64,000 nt of DNA, taken from positions 4,890,501 through 4,954,500 of the forward strand of contig NC_014501.1 in assembly GCF_000147335.1 (NCBI RefSeq). Direction: 5' to 3'. The DNA comes from Gloeothece verrucosa PCC 7822 (lineage in GTDB: Bacteria; Cyanobacteriota; Cyanobacteriia; Cyanobacteriales; Microcystaceae). Below, piece after piece: positions 1-9,795 of the stretch. Position 1 is the stretch's first letter. Each line of letters opens with the position of its first letter. The notes under the pieces were generated by a model. The model was not told where the DNA came from. It saw only the letters and a program-made list of their open reading frames with translations, and did not search any database. Both the position numbers and the translations under genes were made by a program.

Positions 1-68
1 GCGCTTATGCAGGTTTAGGGTCTTCTCTGTAGACCTAATCATCTAAAATTATCAGGCTAAACTCATAG

Positions 69-104
69 AAAACCGCCAACTTTAAACAAAGAGGCGGTTT
101 TTTA
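69..104. terminator. Bidirectional intrinsic terminator
   Basis: A 9-bp stem (AAAACCGCC / GGCGGTTTT) is flanked by A-runs on the left and T-runs on the right, so it can terminate in both directions. It lies just past the stop of the minus-strand membrane protein and could also end a plus-strand gene lying left of the window. Bases 1-60 hold no gene I can support. Confidence 0.7.
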
Positions 105-116
105 AATGGAGAAAAC

Positions 117-1838
117 CTAGATAACATTCACTTTAATTTCTCCTTTCAACTTAACAAATTGTTTATTTTCTCGGTCATACACCCAAGCTTTCAGCATCGT
201 CTCACCTAAAGGAAGAGACTGAGGAGAAATTTGAGCTTGCCATTTAATCGTGTGGTTGGACTGGTTGAATTCAACCATACTAGCCGTAGTAAAGAATGAT
301 TGCTTGTCATCATAGGATAATAAAATTAGAGGTGGCAGTTGCTGAGGCTTAGGTAAAGTAGCCCAACCCTTAATTTCAAAACTCTGATTTTTCGACAGAG
401 TTGCTGTTTTATCCCTGCTAGATTGTTGCTCAATTTCTCCATAATTTTGGATTGGCGTAGGATTAAATGTTATCTTTTCATTTAAATTTATAAATCCTAT
501 AGTATCTATTTTGACAGACAAATATTTTAAAAGCTTAAAGTCAGTAAAAATGTCTTTTAAGCAAATTTGATCTGATTTATTGACAAAGGAAGATGGCTCG
601 AAAAAATTAATTACTGTTAGGCAATCTTTAGCTATAGTTCTTGATTGGAAAGCTGACAAACCTGTTGAAATTCCATTATCATACATAAAAATTATAATAA
701 CTATAGAAATACCGGTTATTCCAGATAAAGCAAATTTTTTAAATATTTTTTTTTCTAACAAAAAGGTTGTATTAATAATGAATAATCTTGCTATTTGCAG
801 GCAAGAAATAATTAGCAAAATTGAAATGCTGGTATATCTCGATGATAGCGCTTGTCCAACTCCAAAGCCAGACCTGCCTAGAGTAGTTAATAAAGCAAAC
901 AGGATAGTAAACCAACCGATTGACAACCAAGGAGTAACATCAAGAGCAAATTGTGAACGATATTTTTTTAGGGTATAAAAGTTAAAAAACAGAAAAACCA
1001 GGGCAATTAAAATTCCTGTTTGAACGTAATTCACGATAATGATTGATGCGCCTAAAAGACTAAAAAAATATTCCAATGCTATTAAAAAATGTTCTAAAGC
1101 AAAAAATAAACTTGGATGATAAGACGGTTTGTGATAACCAAAACTGTAAATAAGACAGCATAACCCGAAAAGTGTTACCCAGATAAACAGCCTAATAATT
1201 TTTTGTTTTTTATTTCCTTCAACTGCTAAAACACAGGGGATAACAGCCAGCCAAGATAAAAGACCATGTGCTGAAGAAAAACTCGCGATAAAACAGCATA
1301 AACCGGCCATCGTTAGTTTGAAAAAAGGAGAAAAATTTGGCGGCACAGTTAGAAAAAAAACGGCTAAAATAAAACAAGTATTAATAAAAAACCAGGCTAT
1401 TTGAAACCCCCATAACCAATTTTCATACTGAACCCAAGAAAACAATAAAAAACAAGTTAAAATATTGAATAAATGAAAAAAATTTTTATTCTCTCTCGAA
1501 CTAAATTCAGAAATTTTATAAATTAAATAAAAATTAATAACACTTAAAAAAACGCTAAAATACATTTCTAGTTTAATATTCCAATTTGACGCAAAAGCCA
1601 AAATAGCAAAAATGACTTTAGGAAAAACAATTCGATGTTCGTTATGTTGAACAAAAAAATCATTAAAACTGGTTGTGCCCTTATGCAATTGCTCAAATAA
1701 GTAAACTAAAGCCCAGTCATCATAAAAAGGAACATTGACTCCAAAACGATAAACATACCAAATCACTAAAGCAATGGGAATTAAATAAATAAATAGAATT
1801 ACTTGATTAGGGATTATTAAATTTTTCTTGAAAATCAT
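117..1838 (-). CDS. Polytopic membrane protein, GT-C-like, unknown substrate
   Basis: This 573-aa protein is hydrophobic, with roughly ten or more predicted membrane segments over residues 10-390 and a soluble C-terminal part of about 180 residues. Between the first and second membrane segments is an extracytoplasmic loop with FYDDW (about residues 38-42) and NEHR (about 65-68), an arrangement like the acidic first loop of GT-C glycosyltransferases. Those enzymes use lipid-linked sugars on the outer face of the inner membrane. The next gene downstream on the same strand side is a GtrA/GT2 fusion, which fits a role in cell-surface glycan decoration. The gene is AT-rich. The family call is an inference from topology and context only. 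Confidence 0.55.
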   Translation of the reverse strand: MIFKKNLIIPNQVILFIYLIPIALVIWYVYRFGVNVPFYDDWALVYLFEQLHKGTTSFNDFFVQHNEHRIVFPKVIFAILAFASNWNIKLEMYFSVFLSVINFYLIYKISEFSSRENKNFFHLFNILTCFLLFSWVQYENWLWGFQIAWFFINTCFILAVFFLTVPPNFSPFFKLTMAGLCCFIASFSSAHGLLSWLAVIPCVLAVEGNKKQKIIRLFIWVTLFGLCCLIYSFGYHKPSYHPSLFFALEHFLIALEYFFSLLGASIIIVNYVQTGILIALVFLFFNFYTLKKYRSQFALDVTPWLSIGWFTILFALLTTLGRSGFGVGQALSSRYTSISILLIISCLQIARLFIINTTFLLEKKIFKKFALSGITGISIVIIIFMYDNGISTGLSAFQSRTIAKDCLTVINFFEPSSFVNKSDQICLKDIFTDFKLLKYLSVKIDTIGFINLNEKITFNPTPIQNYGEIEQQSSRDKTATLSKNQSFEIKGWATLPKPQQLPPLILLSYDDKQSFFTTASMVEFNQSNHTIKWQAQISPQSLPLGETMLKAWVYDRENKQFVKLKGEIKVNVI

Positions 1839-1945
1839 TCAGAATTACTCCTCAATATCGCGGCTAAAAATTCAGGTTAGGTCAAACACAGAGATTTTAA
1901 GTTCGCAACCGAAGCCGCCGTGCTAGATATTTTTTAATTACCAGT

Positions 1946-3244
1946 TTACTTCAAATAAGAATTTGAGGATTTTAGGTGACTGAGAACATAATCTCCCCGA
2001 GAAAGATATTTTTCCAGCCAAATAAAAAGAACAATAAATAGATAGCGGCTTCCCATCTCTTTGAGTTTCAGCTTGGAGACTCCTCTTTTTCGGTTTTGCC
2101 AAGTAATAGGAATTATGCTGTATGAATACCCTCTAATAATGGCTTTAAGCGGCATTTCTACCGTTAAGTTAAAATGATGAGATATCAGAGGAGAAATTCC
2201 CTCGATAACTTCTCGACGGTAAATTTTAAACGCATTAGTTGTATCATTCAGTTTTAAGCCAAACAAAACTTTAATGAAGGCATTGGCCAAGCGGTTAACG
2301 ATTAATTTGTGAACGGGATAGTCAATGACTTTACCTCCTCGAATAAAGCGTGAACCAAATACACAATCATACCCTTCTTGCAGCTTGTAATAGTAATCTA
2401 CAATATTTTCTGGTGAGTCAGAACTATCAGCCATCACAATTGCTACTGCATCGCCTCGAAAATTTTCTAAACCACAACGCACGGCAAAACCGTAACCATT
2501 AGGATAGTAATTGTTAATATAATTTACTCGTGGGTTTTCATCACAGAGTTGCTTTAAAACTTCTTCTGTGCGGTCTCGACTATTGTCATTAACCACTAAA
2601 ATTTCATAGTCAATCTGTCTTTGTTCTAAAAGCTGACTAATAGATTCCACTGTGGCTTGAATACAACTTTCTTCATTGTAAGCCGGAATAACAAGGGAAA
2701 AAAGCTTAATTTTTTTAGAAGTTTCTTGGGTCGAATCCGTTGGGATAATAGTTTTCTCTTCCAGCGCCGGAGCCAACCCTTCTGGATAATAAATCGCTTG
2801 GGAAAATTCCATTGGCTCATGGGGTTTTTGAGCGGTTTTAATGGGCGTTTTAAATACTAGGCGATCACTGATTAAATAGTTAAGAGATGCACTAACTAAG
2901 ACCCCGACTAATGTATTAACTGCGTAATTAATTCCCAACCAATCTAGCAGAGGAAAGAGCAAAAAAATCCGAACCATAATAGCCGTTCCTGCCGCTACAT
3001 GATAGAGAGGAATTTGCCGCCATAACACCTCTCTAACTGTCCATACCCCTCCTGGCCAAACCCAAATTCGATAAATGAAAAAACTTAATAATAGGGACAA
3101 TTCTATTGAAATTACATTGGCAATATTGCGTAAAAAAACCGTATTAAAGCCGAGCCATTCAATTAGTAAAAACATTAAAACTATATTGAAGGCTGCTGCA
3201 AAACCACCGCCAATGAGAAACTTAAAAATTTTATTTTTGAACAT
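1946..3244 (-). CDS. GtrA-like flippase domain fused to GT2 glycosyltransferase
   Basis: This 432-aa protein has two modules. Residues about 8-133 carry four hydrophobic helices typical of GtrA, proposed to flip polyprenyl-phosphate-linked sugars. Residues about 182-420 are a family-2 glycosyltransferase of the dolichol-phosphate-mannose-synthase type, starting with VIPAYNEE (185-192), with the nucleotide-binding DNS motif and an acidic ADSSD motif near residue 272 where the DXD metal site is expected. The fusion joins synthesis of a lipid-linked sugar with its translocation. It lies 108 bp upstream of the GT-C-like gene in the same direction, suggesting the pair forms a three-component surface glycosylation system (flippase, lipid-sugar synthase, transferase). 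Confidence 0.85.
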   Translation of the reverse strand: MFKNKIFKFLIGGGFAAAFNIVLMFLLIEWLGFNTVFLRNIANVISIELSLLLSFFIYRIWVWPGGVWTVREVLWRQIPLYHVAAGTAIMVRIFLLFPLLDWLGINYAVNTLVGVLVSASLNYLISDRLVFKTPIKTAQKPHEPMEFSQAIYYPEGLAPALEEKTIIPTDSTQETSKKIKLFSLVIPAYNEESCIQATVESISQLLEQRQIDYEILVVNDNSRDRTEEVLKQLCDENPRVNYINNYYPNGYGFAVRCGLENFRGDAVAIVMADSSDSPENIVDYYYKLQEGYDCVFGSRFIRGGKVIDYPVHKLIVNRLANAFIKVLFGLKLNDTTNAFKIYRREVIEGISPLISHHFNLTVEMPLKAIIRGYSYSIIPITWQNRKRGVSKLKLKEMGSRYLFIVLFIWLEKYLSRGDYVLSHLKSSNSYLK

Positions 3245-3400
3245 AGCTAATAAAACTAAATATCATCAAAATATATAACAAAATAATTTGGGAATTAATG
3301 ATCAAGCAATAAAACTCAAGAAGCGAACCGGACAAAGGTCGCTGCGCCAGATGGCTCGCAATGACGAATAAATGCTTTTAAAGTTCCGGCTAAGAGCGTT

Positions 3401-4495
3401 TTACTTCCATTCAGGGTGTTTTTCAATAGTCGAAACCGTTTGAAACTGATTGATGGTATTAATCATTTGATACAAGCGGCCAAAACTTCGTTGATTAAAG
3501 TGAAAAACCAAGCGGGGTAAATGGGACGTTTCATCTCGGGTTTCTTGAGGTAAAGCACGGCTTTTTTTAAAGCTTCCTTCTACCAAAATATCTTGATATT
3601 CTTCATTAAGCTGTTCTACTTGTTCATCACTCAGTTCATCATTAAGCCGCATCACATATTGTTGATTTACATAACGACTGGAATGATAAACTCGATAAAA
3701 ATAACGAATCGTATTACAAGCCGCCTCTAAATTATTGGTAATGGTATAAAGATTGAGGTCTTCAGGATTAATTAGCCCCCGTTGTAAGAGATTATTACAA
3801 ATTTGTTCATTCCAAATGTGCCAATAATTCCCATCCGGTTCATCAATTAAAACTAAAGGTGCTGGACCATATTTACCCGTTTGACAAAGGGTCAAAGTTT
3901 CAAAGGCTTCATCTTGGGTGCCAAACCCCCCCGGAAAAAGCGCAACCGCATCACTTTCCCGCAAAAAAAACAATTTTCGAGTAAAGAAATACTTAAAATT
4001 AATCAATTTTGGGTCATCAGCAATAAAATGATTACTGACCTGTTCAAAGGGTAATTGAATATTCAAACCAAAGGAATGTTCTCGTCCTGCGCCTTCGTTG
4101 CCGGCCTGCATAATACCCCCTCCTCCCCCAGTCAACACCATAAAGCCGGCTTCAGTAATGCGACGGGCAAATTCAACCGCTAAACGGTACTCTGAACTAA
4201 GCGCAGAAATACGGGCAGAACCGAAAATTGTCACTTTTCGCGTGTGACGATAGGGATAAAAGGTTTGAAAACCCCTCTCCATATCTTCTATGGCCGCCGT
4301 TAATATTTTCCAGTCTAAACGCTCCAAGTCTTCTTCGGCCATCCGCATCAAGACAGCCAGTGCCCTTTTAATCCACTTGTTATGTTTGTGAGAGGGTAAC
4401 TGGTCTAGAAATTGTGTCAATTCTTCGCTCAATTCTAATTCGGGTCGGGAACTTGTTCCTGAGTGGTGATGGTTTTGAGAGTCTGATAAAACCAT
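3401..4495 (-). CDS. LOG-family (TIGR00730-like) Rossmann protein
   Basis: This 364-aa protein has the two signature motifs of the LOG/lysine-decarboxylase-like family: the glycine-rich stretch GGGGGIMQAGNEGA (123-136) and PGGFGTQDE (188-196). Characterised members are cytokinin-riboside 5'-monophosphate phosphoribohydrolases or other nucleotide-5'-monophosphate nucleosidases, so cleavage of a nucleotide N-glycosidic bond is the likely activity. It is longer than minimal LOG proteins (about 190 aa), with an added N-terminal helical region (residues 20-80) and a C-terminal extension after about 270. It follows trxA on the same strand with about 216 bp between them. The real substrate cannot be read from the sequence. 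Confidence 0.8.
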   Translation of the reverse strand: MVLSDSQNHHHSGTSSRPELELSEELTQFLDQLPSHKHNKWIKRALAVLMRMAEEDLERLDWKILTAAIEDMERGFQTFYPYRHTRKVTIFGSARISALSSEYRLAVEFARRITEAGFMVLTGGGGGIMQAGNEGAGREHSFGLNIQLPFEQVSNHFIADDPKLINFKYFFTRKLFFLRESDAVALFPGGFGTQDEAFETLTLCQTGKYGPAPLVLIDEPDGNYWHIWNEQICNNLLQRGLINPEDLNLYTITNNLEAACNTIRYFYRVYHSSRYVNQQYVMRLNDELSDEQVEQLNEEYQDILVEGSFKKSRALPQETRDETSHLPRLVFHFNQRSFGRLYQMINTINQFQTVSTIEKHPEWK

Positions 4496-4711
4496 AATCT
4501 TAATTTGAGGCCTATTTTATTGTAGCCCACTGTACTTTTAAGGGCAATCATTGATAATTTACAATACATTTTTTTCACAAAAACCTTAAAGCCAAATAGC
4601 ATTGACCGCTCTTGAATGCTAGAGGCAAGAGCGGCTGGGAAACAATCAGAGATGTTGAGACTCGTTAATAGCTTTTGTGAGCCAGAAGGAGTCAAGGCTA
4701 AAGGAAACTGA

Positions 4712-5035
4712 TTAAAGGTATTTTTCCAAAGTGTTTGACAAGGTGGTTTTAGGCACTGCACCCACAACCATGTCAACCTTGTTGCCTCCCTTAAAAATCA
4801 TTAAGGTCGGAATGCTACGAATACCATACTGACTGGCAATATTAGGGTTATCGTCGGTGTTTAATTTAACGACCTTGATTTGACCTGCGTACTGTTCGGC
4901 TATTTCATCCACGACGGGAGCCACCATACGGCACGGCCCACACCAAGGGGCCCAAAAGTCTACCAGCACAGGAATTTCGCTTTCTAAAACCTCTTGTTTA
5001 AAACTGTCATCTGTAACTGCGGCTGCTGCTGACAT
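4712..5035 (-). CDS. trxA: Thioredoxin
   Basis: This 107-aa protein is a canonical thioredoxin, a cytoplasmic dithiol-disulfide oxidoreductase reduced by ferredoxin- or NADPH-thioredoxin reductase. The active site WCGPC is at residues 31-35, preceded by DFWAP, and the cis-proline motif IPTLM lies near residue 75. Length and motif spacing match m-type-like bacterial thioredoxins. It is transcribed alone or with the LOG-family gene downstream. Upstream (5036-5180) is an AT-rich region likely to hold its promoter. Confidence 0.96.
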   Translation of the reverse strand: MSAAAAVTDDSFKQEVLESEIPVLVDFWAPWCGPCRMVAPVVDEIAEQYAGQIKVVKLNTDDNPNIASQYGIRSIPTLMIFKGGNKVDMVVGAVPKTTLSNTLEKYL

Positions 5036-5183
5036 ACTCAGAATTCCTTTACTCGAGCGCGTTTCTAATCAATACTCTCAAATTCTACCATAGCGAAAAC
5101 AAACCCGCTTTGAATCAAAAATGTATATAATTTTATAAATAATTTAGCTTCTTAATGACAAGGATCATTAATGCTCCCTAGTC

Positions 5184-5217
5184 TCAAGAAGAAACCGCCC
5201 GAACAATGCCCGGGCGG
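5184..5217 (-). terminator. Intrinsic terminator of the pentapeptide-repeat gene
   Basis: Read on the minus strand, a CCGCCCG / CGGGCGG stem (5195-5201 with 5211-5217) with a 9-nt loop is followed by a T-rich tail (TTTCTTCTT). It sits about 100 bp beyond the stop of the pentapeptide-repeat gene and before the trxA promoter region, insulating the two. Confidence 0.65.
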
Positions 5218-5320
5218 AGTGTGGTGTGAGGAGTGAACGGAAACATTTGTCTCCGCTTCTTCTATTGTAATAAAGAAATTCCCTCATGGCTAAATCTTGG
5301 CCGTTAAGTTAAGGAAATTT

Positions 5321-6361
5321 TTATTTATCCCCTTGAGCATCTGTGGGTTGACGTTGACCAAATAAATTCCAAGGCGCGCGTTTTTCAGTAGACGAGGGGG
5401 GTTTGCTCGAGTGTGTATCGGTTTCCTCCGCTCTCGAAGGCGCAGGAGCCGAACTTTGAGCTTGTTGAGACTCAGAAGCAACTGACAGGTCTTTTTCCGA
5501 TTGAGTCACTTTTGCCGCTTGAGGCGTTTCTTTTGGTGTGGCCGATAAGGGTTTAAACGGTTGCTGAGACGGTGGCGAAGAGGGAACTGAGTTCACCATC
5601 CGAGCCTTGGGAGCATCAGTTGTTGGTGGAGATGAAGGTGTCTTGACTGGGGTGCGGAACTCGTTCCGCACAGCAGAGGGTTCGACCTTGGGGGCTTCAA
5701 GAGGCAATTTTGGCTCACTGGTGGCAGTAAGCGGCTTTAATTGCTCCATCGTCTCGGGCTGATTAAGGTTTGCTAATGAAGAAGCATCTTCCGTCTCCTT
5801 AGCCTCGTCAGGAAGGGACTCACCCCCACCCGTCTCCTCGTTCGCCTTAGCACTGAGGCCGACTTCAGGGGAAGACACCTCAGACACTAAGACTTCAGGG
5901 GAACTCACCCTAGCAGAAAGCGGCTCTGATGAAGAAGGTTGAGTCGGGGGAAAATTTGCGCCCGTTAGATTAGCGCCTTCGAGTAAAGCTCCTTGGAGAT
6001 GAGCCTCTTGTAAATTAGCTTCTCTTAAATTAGCCTGCCTCAAATCAGTCTGTTCTAAAAAAGCTCCTTTTAGGTTAGCTCCCTTCAAATTCGCCCCCTG
6101 AAAACTTGCCCCATTCAAAACAGCCGCCTGAAGATTAGTGGTTTCTAAATTTGTCTTCCTTAAATCAGCATCTTCTAAATTACTATTACTTAAGTCAGCC
6201 TGACTTAAATTTGCCTCTCTTAAATCCGCCTCTTTTAAACAAGCCCCCTTTAAATTCGCTCCCATTAGGGTCACGCCCTGTAGATTAGCATACTCAATGG
6301 TGATGCCACTAAAATTGCGCTCCCCGGCTGCATATTTCTTGATCAGTTCACTGACGTTCAT
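5321..6361 (-). CDS. Pentapeptide-repeat protein with Ser/Pro/Glu-rich tail
   Basis: This 346-aa protein has two parts. Residues about 20-140 are consecutive A(D/N)LXX pentapeptide repeats (for example NLQGV, NLKGA, DLREA, NLSQA), which fold as a right-handed quadrilateral beta-helix. Residues about 140-346 are low-complexity, rich in Ser, Pro, Glu, Ala and Lys, and probably disordered. No signal peptide or membrane segment is visible, so it is likely cytosolic or peripherally attached. Pentapeptide proteins are unusually abundant in cyanobacteria and mostly uncharacterised. No function can be assigned. Confidence 0.85.
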   Translation of the reverse strand: MNVSELIKKYAAGERNFSGITIEYANLQGVTLMGANLKGACLKEADLREANLSQADLSNSNLEDADLRKTNLETTNLQAAVLNGASFQGANLKGANLKGAFLEQTDLRQANLREANLQEAHLQGALLEGANLTGANFPPTQPSSSEPLSARVSSPEVLVSEVSSPEVGLSAKANEETGGGESLPDEAKETEDASSLANLNQPETMEQLKPLTATSEPKLPLEAPKVEPSAVRNEFRTPVKTPSSPPTTDAPKARMVNSVPSSPPSQQPFKPLSATPKETPQAAKVTQSEKDLSVASESQQAQSSAPAPSRAEETDTHSSKPPSSTEKRAPWNLFGQRQPTDAQGDK

Positions 6362-6550
6362 GACTTTATCACTCCTGTGTTAGGAAATCATTGTGCCGCC
6401 TTGTCAAACCGGCTCTTGATTTAAACCGCTTAAAACCCTCTCAAACCTTACCAACCTCTAGCTTAATTTTAAATTAATTGGTACTATTCGGTAGGTCTTG
6501 GCCGGCGAAAACTGATAAAATAAGATGAGGTCTTTCATTGGAAAACTTCC

Positions 6551-7408
6551 TTGGAGTGCTGTCTACCGAACCCTTGTTGTTTAAATTTCTGCCGATTGGA
6601 TGGACACCTGATTGCAGGACAAGGTGTTATTCGTAATCCTCTGACCGGATGGGAATATGAAGTTCTCAAAATTCTAGCCCGAGGAGGCATGGGAACTACT
6701 TACTTAGTTTATAATTACCAAATCCGCCGACTCGCTGTTCTCAAAGAAATGAATAGTAACATGGCTTCAAAAGCCAAAGCCCGAGAGCTTTTTCAGCGAG
6801 AAGCTAGAATTTTACAAACTCTGGAACATCCAGGCATCCCCCGATTTTATGATTTTTTTTGGACCGATCAACATTATTCTTTATTAATGGAGATGGTTCA
6901 TGGTTATAGCTTAGAGCAACTTTTACCCTTGAGTACCGCTCAAGCGGTGGACTGGATTTTACAACTGACAGACATTTTAGACTATCTTCATCGACGCAAC
7001 CCGCCAGTCATTCATCGCGATATTAAACCCTCTAACCTACTTCTGCGTTATAATCCCCGTGAGATCGTCTTGATCGATTTTGGAGCCGTTAAAGAAGCCA
7101 CTGCGCCGCCAGGGACTCGTATTGCTACGCCCGGTTATGGCGCACCTGAACAACAAAAAGGGTTATCTAGCATTCAGTCAGATTTTTATGCTTTGGGTAC
7201 TACTTTAGTCTATCTGCTAACTCGCCAGTGTCCTAGTAAGTTTTATATTTTTTCTCAAGGAAAATTTGCCGATTTAGAAGAAGCTGGAGTTCCTCGGATT
7301 TTAATTGGTGTGATTAATGCTTTAACGGCATTTGATCCCCAACAACGACCTCAAACGGTGATGGAAGTTCAAGATATCCTTAAAGCGAGTCTAAACAGTT
7401 TAGATTGA
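6551..7408 (+). CDS. Ser/Thr protein kinase (Hanks type), compact
   Basis: This 285-aa protein is almost only a kinase domain. The N-terminus is Cys-rich (CCLPNPCCLNFC), resembling a degenerate zinc-binding prefix seen in many cyanobacterial kinases. Kinase landmarks are GGMGTTY (glycine loop, 45-51), the VLKE lysine near 65, HRDIKPSN (catalytic loop, 155-162), DFGAVKE (Mg loop, 176-182) and GYGAPEQ. No membrane or sensor domain follows, so it should be a soluble cytoplasmic kinase. The start is a TTG. The alternative internal ATG would remove the glycine-loop strand, so TTG is preferred. It stands alone, divergent from the pentapeptide gene. Confidence 0.9.
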   Translation: MECCLPNPCCLNFCRLDGHLIAGQGVIRNPLTGWEYEVLKILARGGMGTTYLVYNYQIRRLAVLKEMNSNMASKAKARELFQREARILQTLEHPGIPRFYDFFWTDQHYSLLMEMVHGYSLEQLLPLSTAQAVDWILQLTDILDYLHRRNPPVIHRDIKPSNLLLRYNPREIVLIDFGAVKEATAPPGTRIATPGYGAPEQQKGLSSIQSDFYALGTTLVYLLTRQCPSKFYIFSQGKFADLEEAGVPRILIGVINALTAFDPQQRPQTVMEVQDILKASLNSLD

Positions 7409-7477
7409 ATTTAGCCCCAAATATTTAGGGTGAGATTGACCCACCCAAAATTAATTAATTAGCCTAATACGTTTAAT

Positions 7478-8959
7478 TTATTGCTCGGCTTTTTGAGATA
7501 GCTTTCGTTTGAAAAAAGTCCCAAAGCTTAAAGCTGTTCCTATCCCAAAAATGCTTAAGGGTTCCGGAACCGCTTCAGGCGGCACAAAATTTCCTAATTC
7601 ACTCTGGGTAACCTTAAACGAGAGCAGATAACCCGGAATTAAATTTAATCCTGTGGGACAAGGAGAACTAAGAGCGACTTTGCTATCAGCAGTTGTTCCA
7701 TTTGTACAAACATTAAACTGAACATTACTACTGTTTTGAGTCACGCTGAAGTCGTTATCACTGCCGACTATTACAGCATAATCTCCATTGGCTAATTGGG
7801 GACCAATGGTTAAACCTTCTAGCTTTTCAGGAATAATTGGCCCTGCACCCTTTAAAGAAGAAGCAATATCAAGAAATAAAGATTTACTAACCGGATTAAC
7901 TCCTAGTGGTAAATCATTGATTCCAGTTAAATTAACCTTGCTAACATCTGTTGCATCAGCAAGACTAATTTTATAGACTTTTTTAGTACCAACAGGAGGA
8001 TTGCTAGGTAAAGTAGGAGCTTCCACACCAAAACCCCGATTATCCCGTTCTAAAACTAGAAACTCAGCATCATTGAGTGCAGCAATGGCACTAATTCCAA
8101 TATTACGGCCTTGTGCATTAGCTTTAAAATCATCATTCTTGTGGTTGGAAAAACCCGCGTTAATGTCAGCGATGGATTCTAGTTGATAGATAAATTGCCT
8201 TGTACTTTCGCCCGTCTGGGTATCGAATTCTACCAGTCTTAAATTGCGGCTGTATCGTCCCTCTGGATTACCTTCATTTACTAAAGGGTCTTGTAACATA
8301 CCATATAACTTAGACCCATCAGGACTAATAGCCAATCCTTCAAACCCTCGATTATCCTGACGACCAGTGACAGCACTCATATAGTTGGGAGTACCGTCAG
8401 CTTGTCTAGGAAGAATATTTCCGGGTATAGTTAAAGCTCTAATAAAAGAGCCATTGGGGTTAAATTCATAAACTGACGGCCCATATTCATCAGAAACATA
8501 AAAATTGCCATTGCGAGAAACCACAAAGCCTTCAGGGTCAAAACTTAATCCTAGGGTATTAGGATTTCCATTCAGCAATTGAGGATTCAAACCATTAAAT
8601 GATTGGCCGTTTTGGGTAAAAAGAATAGTTTGCTCAATGTTAAAATTACTGAGCGCTCCTGTGTTAGGATTAACGTCCAGGGTAAATTTTTCTACCCGGG
8701 TTTGGTAAGGAATGACTCCGCCGCCGGGACCGCGATCACTGAGTCCATAATAGACGTTTTGAGCGCGATCATAGTACAAATCTGAAAACATCCCCAAACG
8801 ATTGATATTCGCTCCGCCTGCCCCGTTACCGATGGGATACAAATCTGGGGTCTCTCCAGGGATGGACAAAGTATTAACAAAGTTGACAGCTTGCGCTGGA
8901 GTTACAAAAAGAAAGGTTAAGGAACCTGTCACTAATAGACAGAGTTTAGTGTAATTCAT
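7478..8959 (-). CDS. Secreted phytase-like esterase with PEP-CTERM anchor
   Basis: This 493-aa exported protein has an N-terminal signal peptide (about residues 1-24, ending AQA). The body resembles the 'esterase-like activity of phytase' family: a beta-propeller-like protein with DRGPGGG, a DPEGF motif and GLAISPDGSKLYG. The C-terminus is a PEP-CTERM sorting tail: VPEPLS, a short hydrophobic helix, then basic KRKLSQ. In bacteria with exosortase this tail directs processing and surface attachment. Phosphoester hydrolysis is the family expectation, not shown here. It is monocistronic, and no exosortase gene is in this window. Confidence 0.85.
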   Translation of the reverse strand: MNYTKLCLLVTGSLTFLFVTPAQAVNFVNTLSIPGETPDLYPIGNGAGGANINRLGMFSDLYYDRAQNVYYGLSDRGPGGGVIPYQTRVEKFTLDVNPNTGALSNFNIEQTILFTQNGQSFNGLNPQLLNGNPNTLGLSFDPEGFVVSRNGNFYVSDEYGPSVYEFNPNGSFIRALTIPGNILPRQADGTPNYMSAVTGRQDNRGFEGLAISPDGSKLYGMLQDPLVNEGNPEGRYSRNLRLVEFDTQTGESTRQFIYQLESIADINAGFSNHKNDDFKANAQGRNIGISAIAALNDAEFLVLERDNRGFGVEAPTLPSNPPVGTKKVYKISLADATDVSKVNLTGINDLPLGVNPVSKSLFLDIASSLKGAGPIIPEKLEGLTIGPQLANGDYAVIVGSDNDFSVTQNSSNVQFNVCTNGTTADSKVALSSPCPTGLNLIPGYLLSFKVTQSELGNFVPPEAVPEPLSIFGIGTALSFGTFFKRKLSQKAEQ

Positions 8960-9069
8960 TTTAAAAAGCTTAAATTTTAGCTTTTAAGTAATTGTACACA
9001 AGTTACACTAACAATGCTTGTTTAAAACCCGATTAAGAAAAAGGTTAAAATTAGGCAAAAGGCATATTT

Positions 9070-9765
9070 TTAACTTAAACTGGTCAGATTAGCTGACACT
9101 TGATGCACTTTCATCGCGGCCACTATAGCCTGAGTACGGTTTTTCACGCCCAGTTTATTAAAAATAGCCGTCAGATGGGCTTTGACTGTAGCTACTGTAA
9201 TATAGAGTTGTTGGGCAATTTGTTCATTGGATAGTCCTTTAATAAGATATTGCAAAACTTCTTTTTCTCGCCGCGTTAAATCGATTTTTTTTTCAGCATT
9301 AACTAAGGGTTCTGAACAGGTATTAAAATAGTGAAAAAATTGGGTAGCGACTTCAGGAGGAAAATAAACTTTGTCATTCATAACCGTGTTGATGGCTTCT
9401 CCAAGCTGCTGAACTATATTCATCTTAAAAATATAGCCTTTAGCTCCAGATTGCATCGCCTCAAAAATTAAATTGTCTTCTTGATGAGCAGAAAGAACCA
9501 GCGTAATTATTGAAGAGTGTAAGGTTTGTAAATATTTTAAAATATCAAGCCCACTTTCCTGTTCAAGTTCAAGGTCTAGTAACATTAAATGAGGATGGTA
9601 TCGATTGACTAAATTGATCGCTTTTGCCGCCGAGTCTGTTTCACCAATCACCGTCAAATTCATGACTCCACTCGAACTATACAGTTTAAGTAAAGTTTTC
9701 AGATTTTCCCGAAAGAGAGATTCATCATCGACTAATACCGTAGAAATATAGGGTTGACCAAACAT
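9070..9765 (-). CDS. NarL/LuxR-type response regulator
   Basis: This 231-aa protein has a receiver domain (acidic pair DD at 13-14, phosphoacceptor Asp64 in LLDLELEQ, Lys in GAKGY) and a LuxR-type helix-turn-helix DNA-binding domain (about residues 165-225, LTRREKEVLQYLIKGLSNEQ then VKAHLTAIFNKLG). It should bind DNA as a dimer when phosphorylated. It follows the histidine kinase gene by about 30 bp in the same direction, so the two form one two-component operon. This operon is divergent from the contractile injection genes, making them plausible targets. Confidence 0.93.
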   Translation of the reverse strand: MFGQPYISTVLVDDESLFRENLKTLLKLYSSSGVMNLTVIGETDSAAKAINLVNRYHPHLMLLDLELEQESGLDILKYLQTLHSSIITLVLSAHQEDNLIFEAMQSGAKGYIFKMNIVQQLGEAINTVMNDKVYFPPEVATQFFHYFNTCSEPLVNAEKKIDLTRREKEVLQYLIKGLSNEQIAQQLYITVATVKAHLTAIFNKLGVKNRTQAIVAAMKVHQVSANLTSLS

Positions 9766-9795
9766 AAATAATATCTCCTGAGAATTAGATGGATT

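Noticed and set aside
580..978. 132-aa plus-strand frame
   Set aside because: It is antisense inside the 573-aa membrane-protein gene and low in complexity; no ribosome site or homology pattern.
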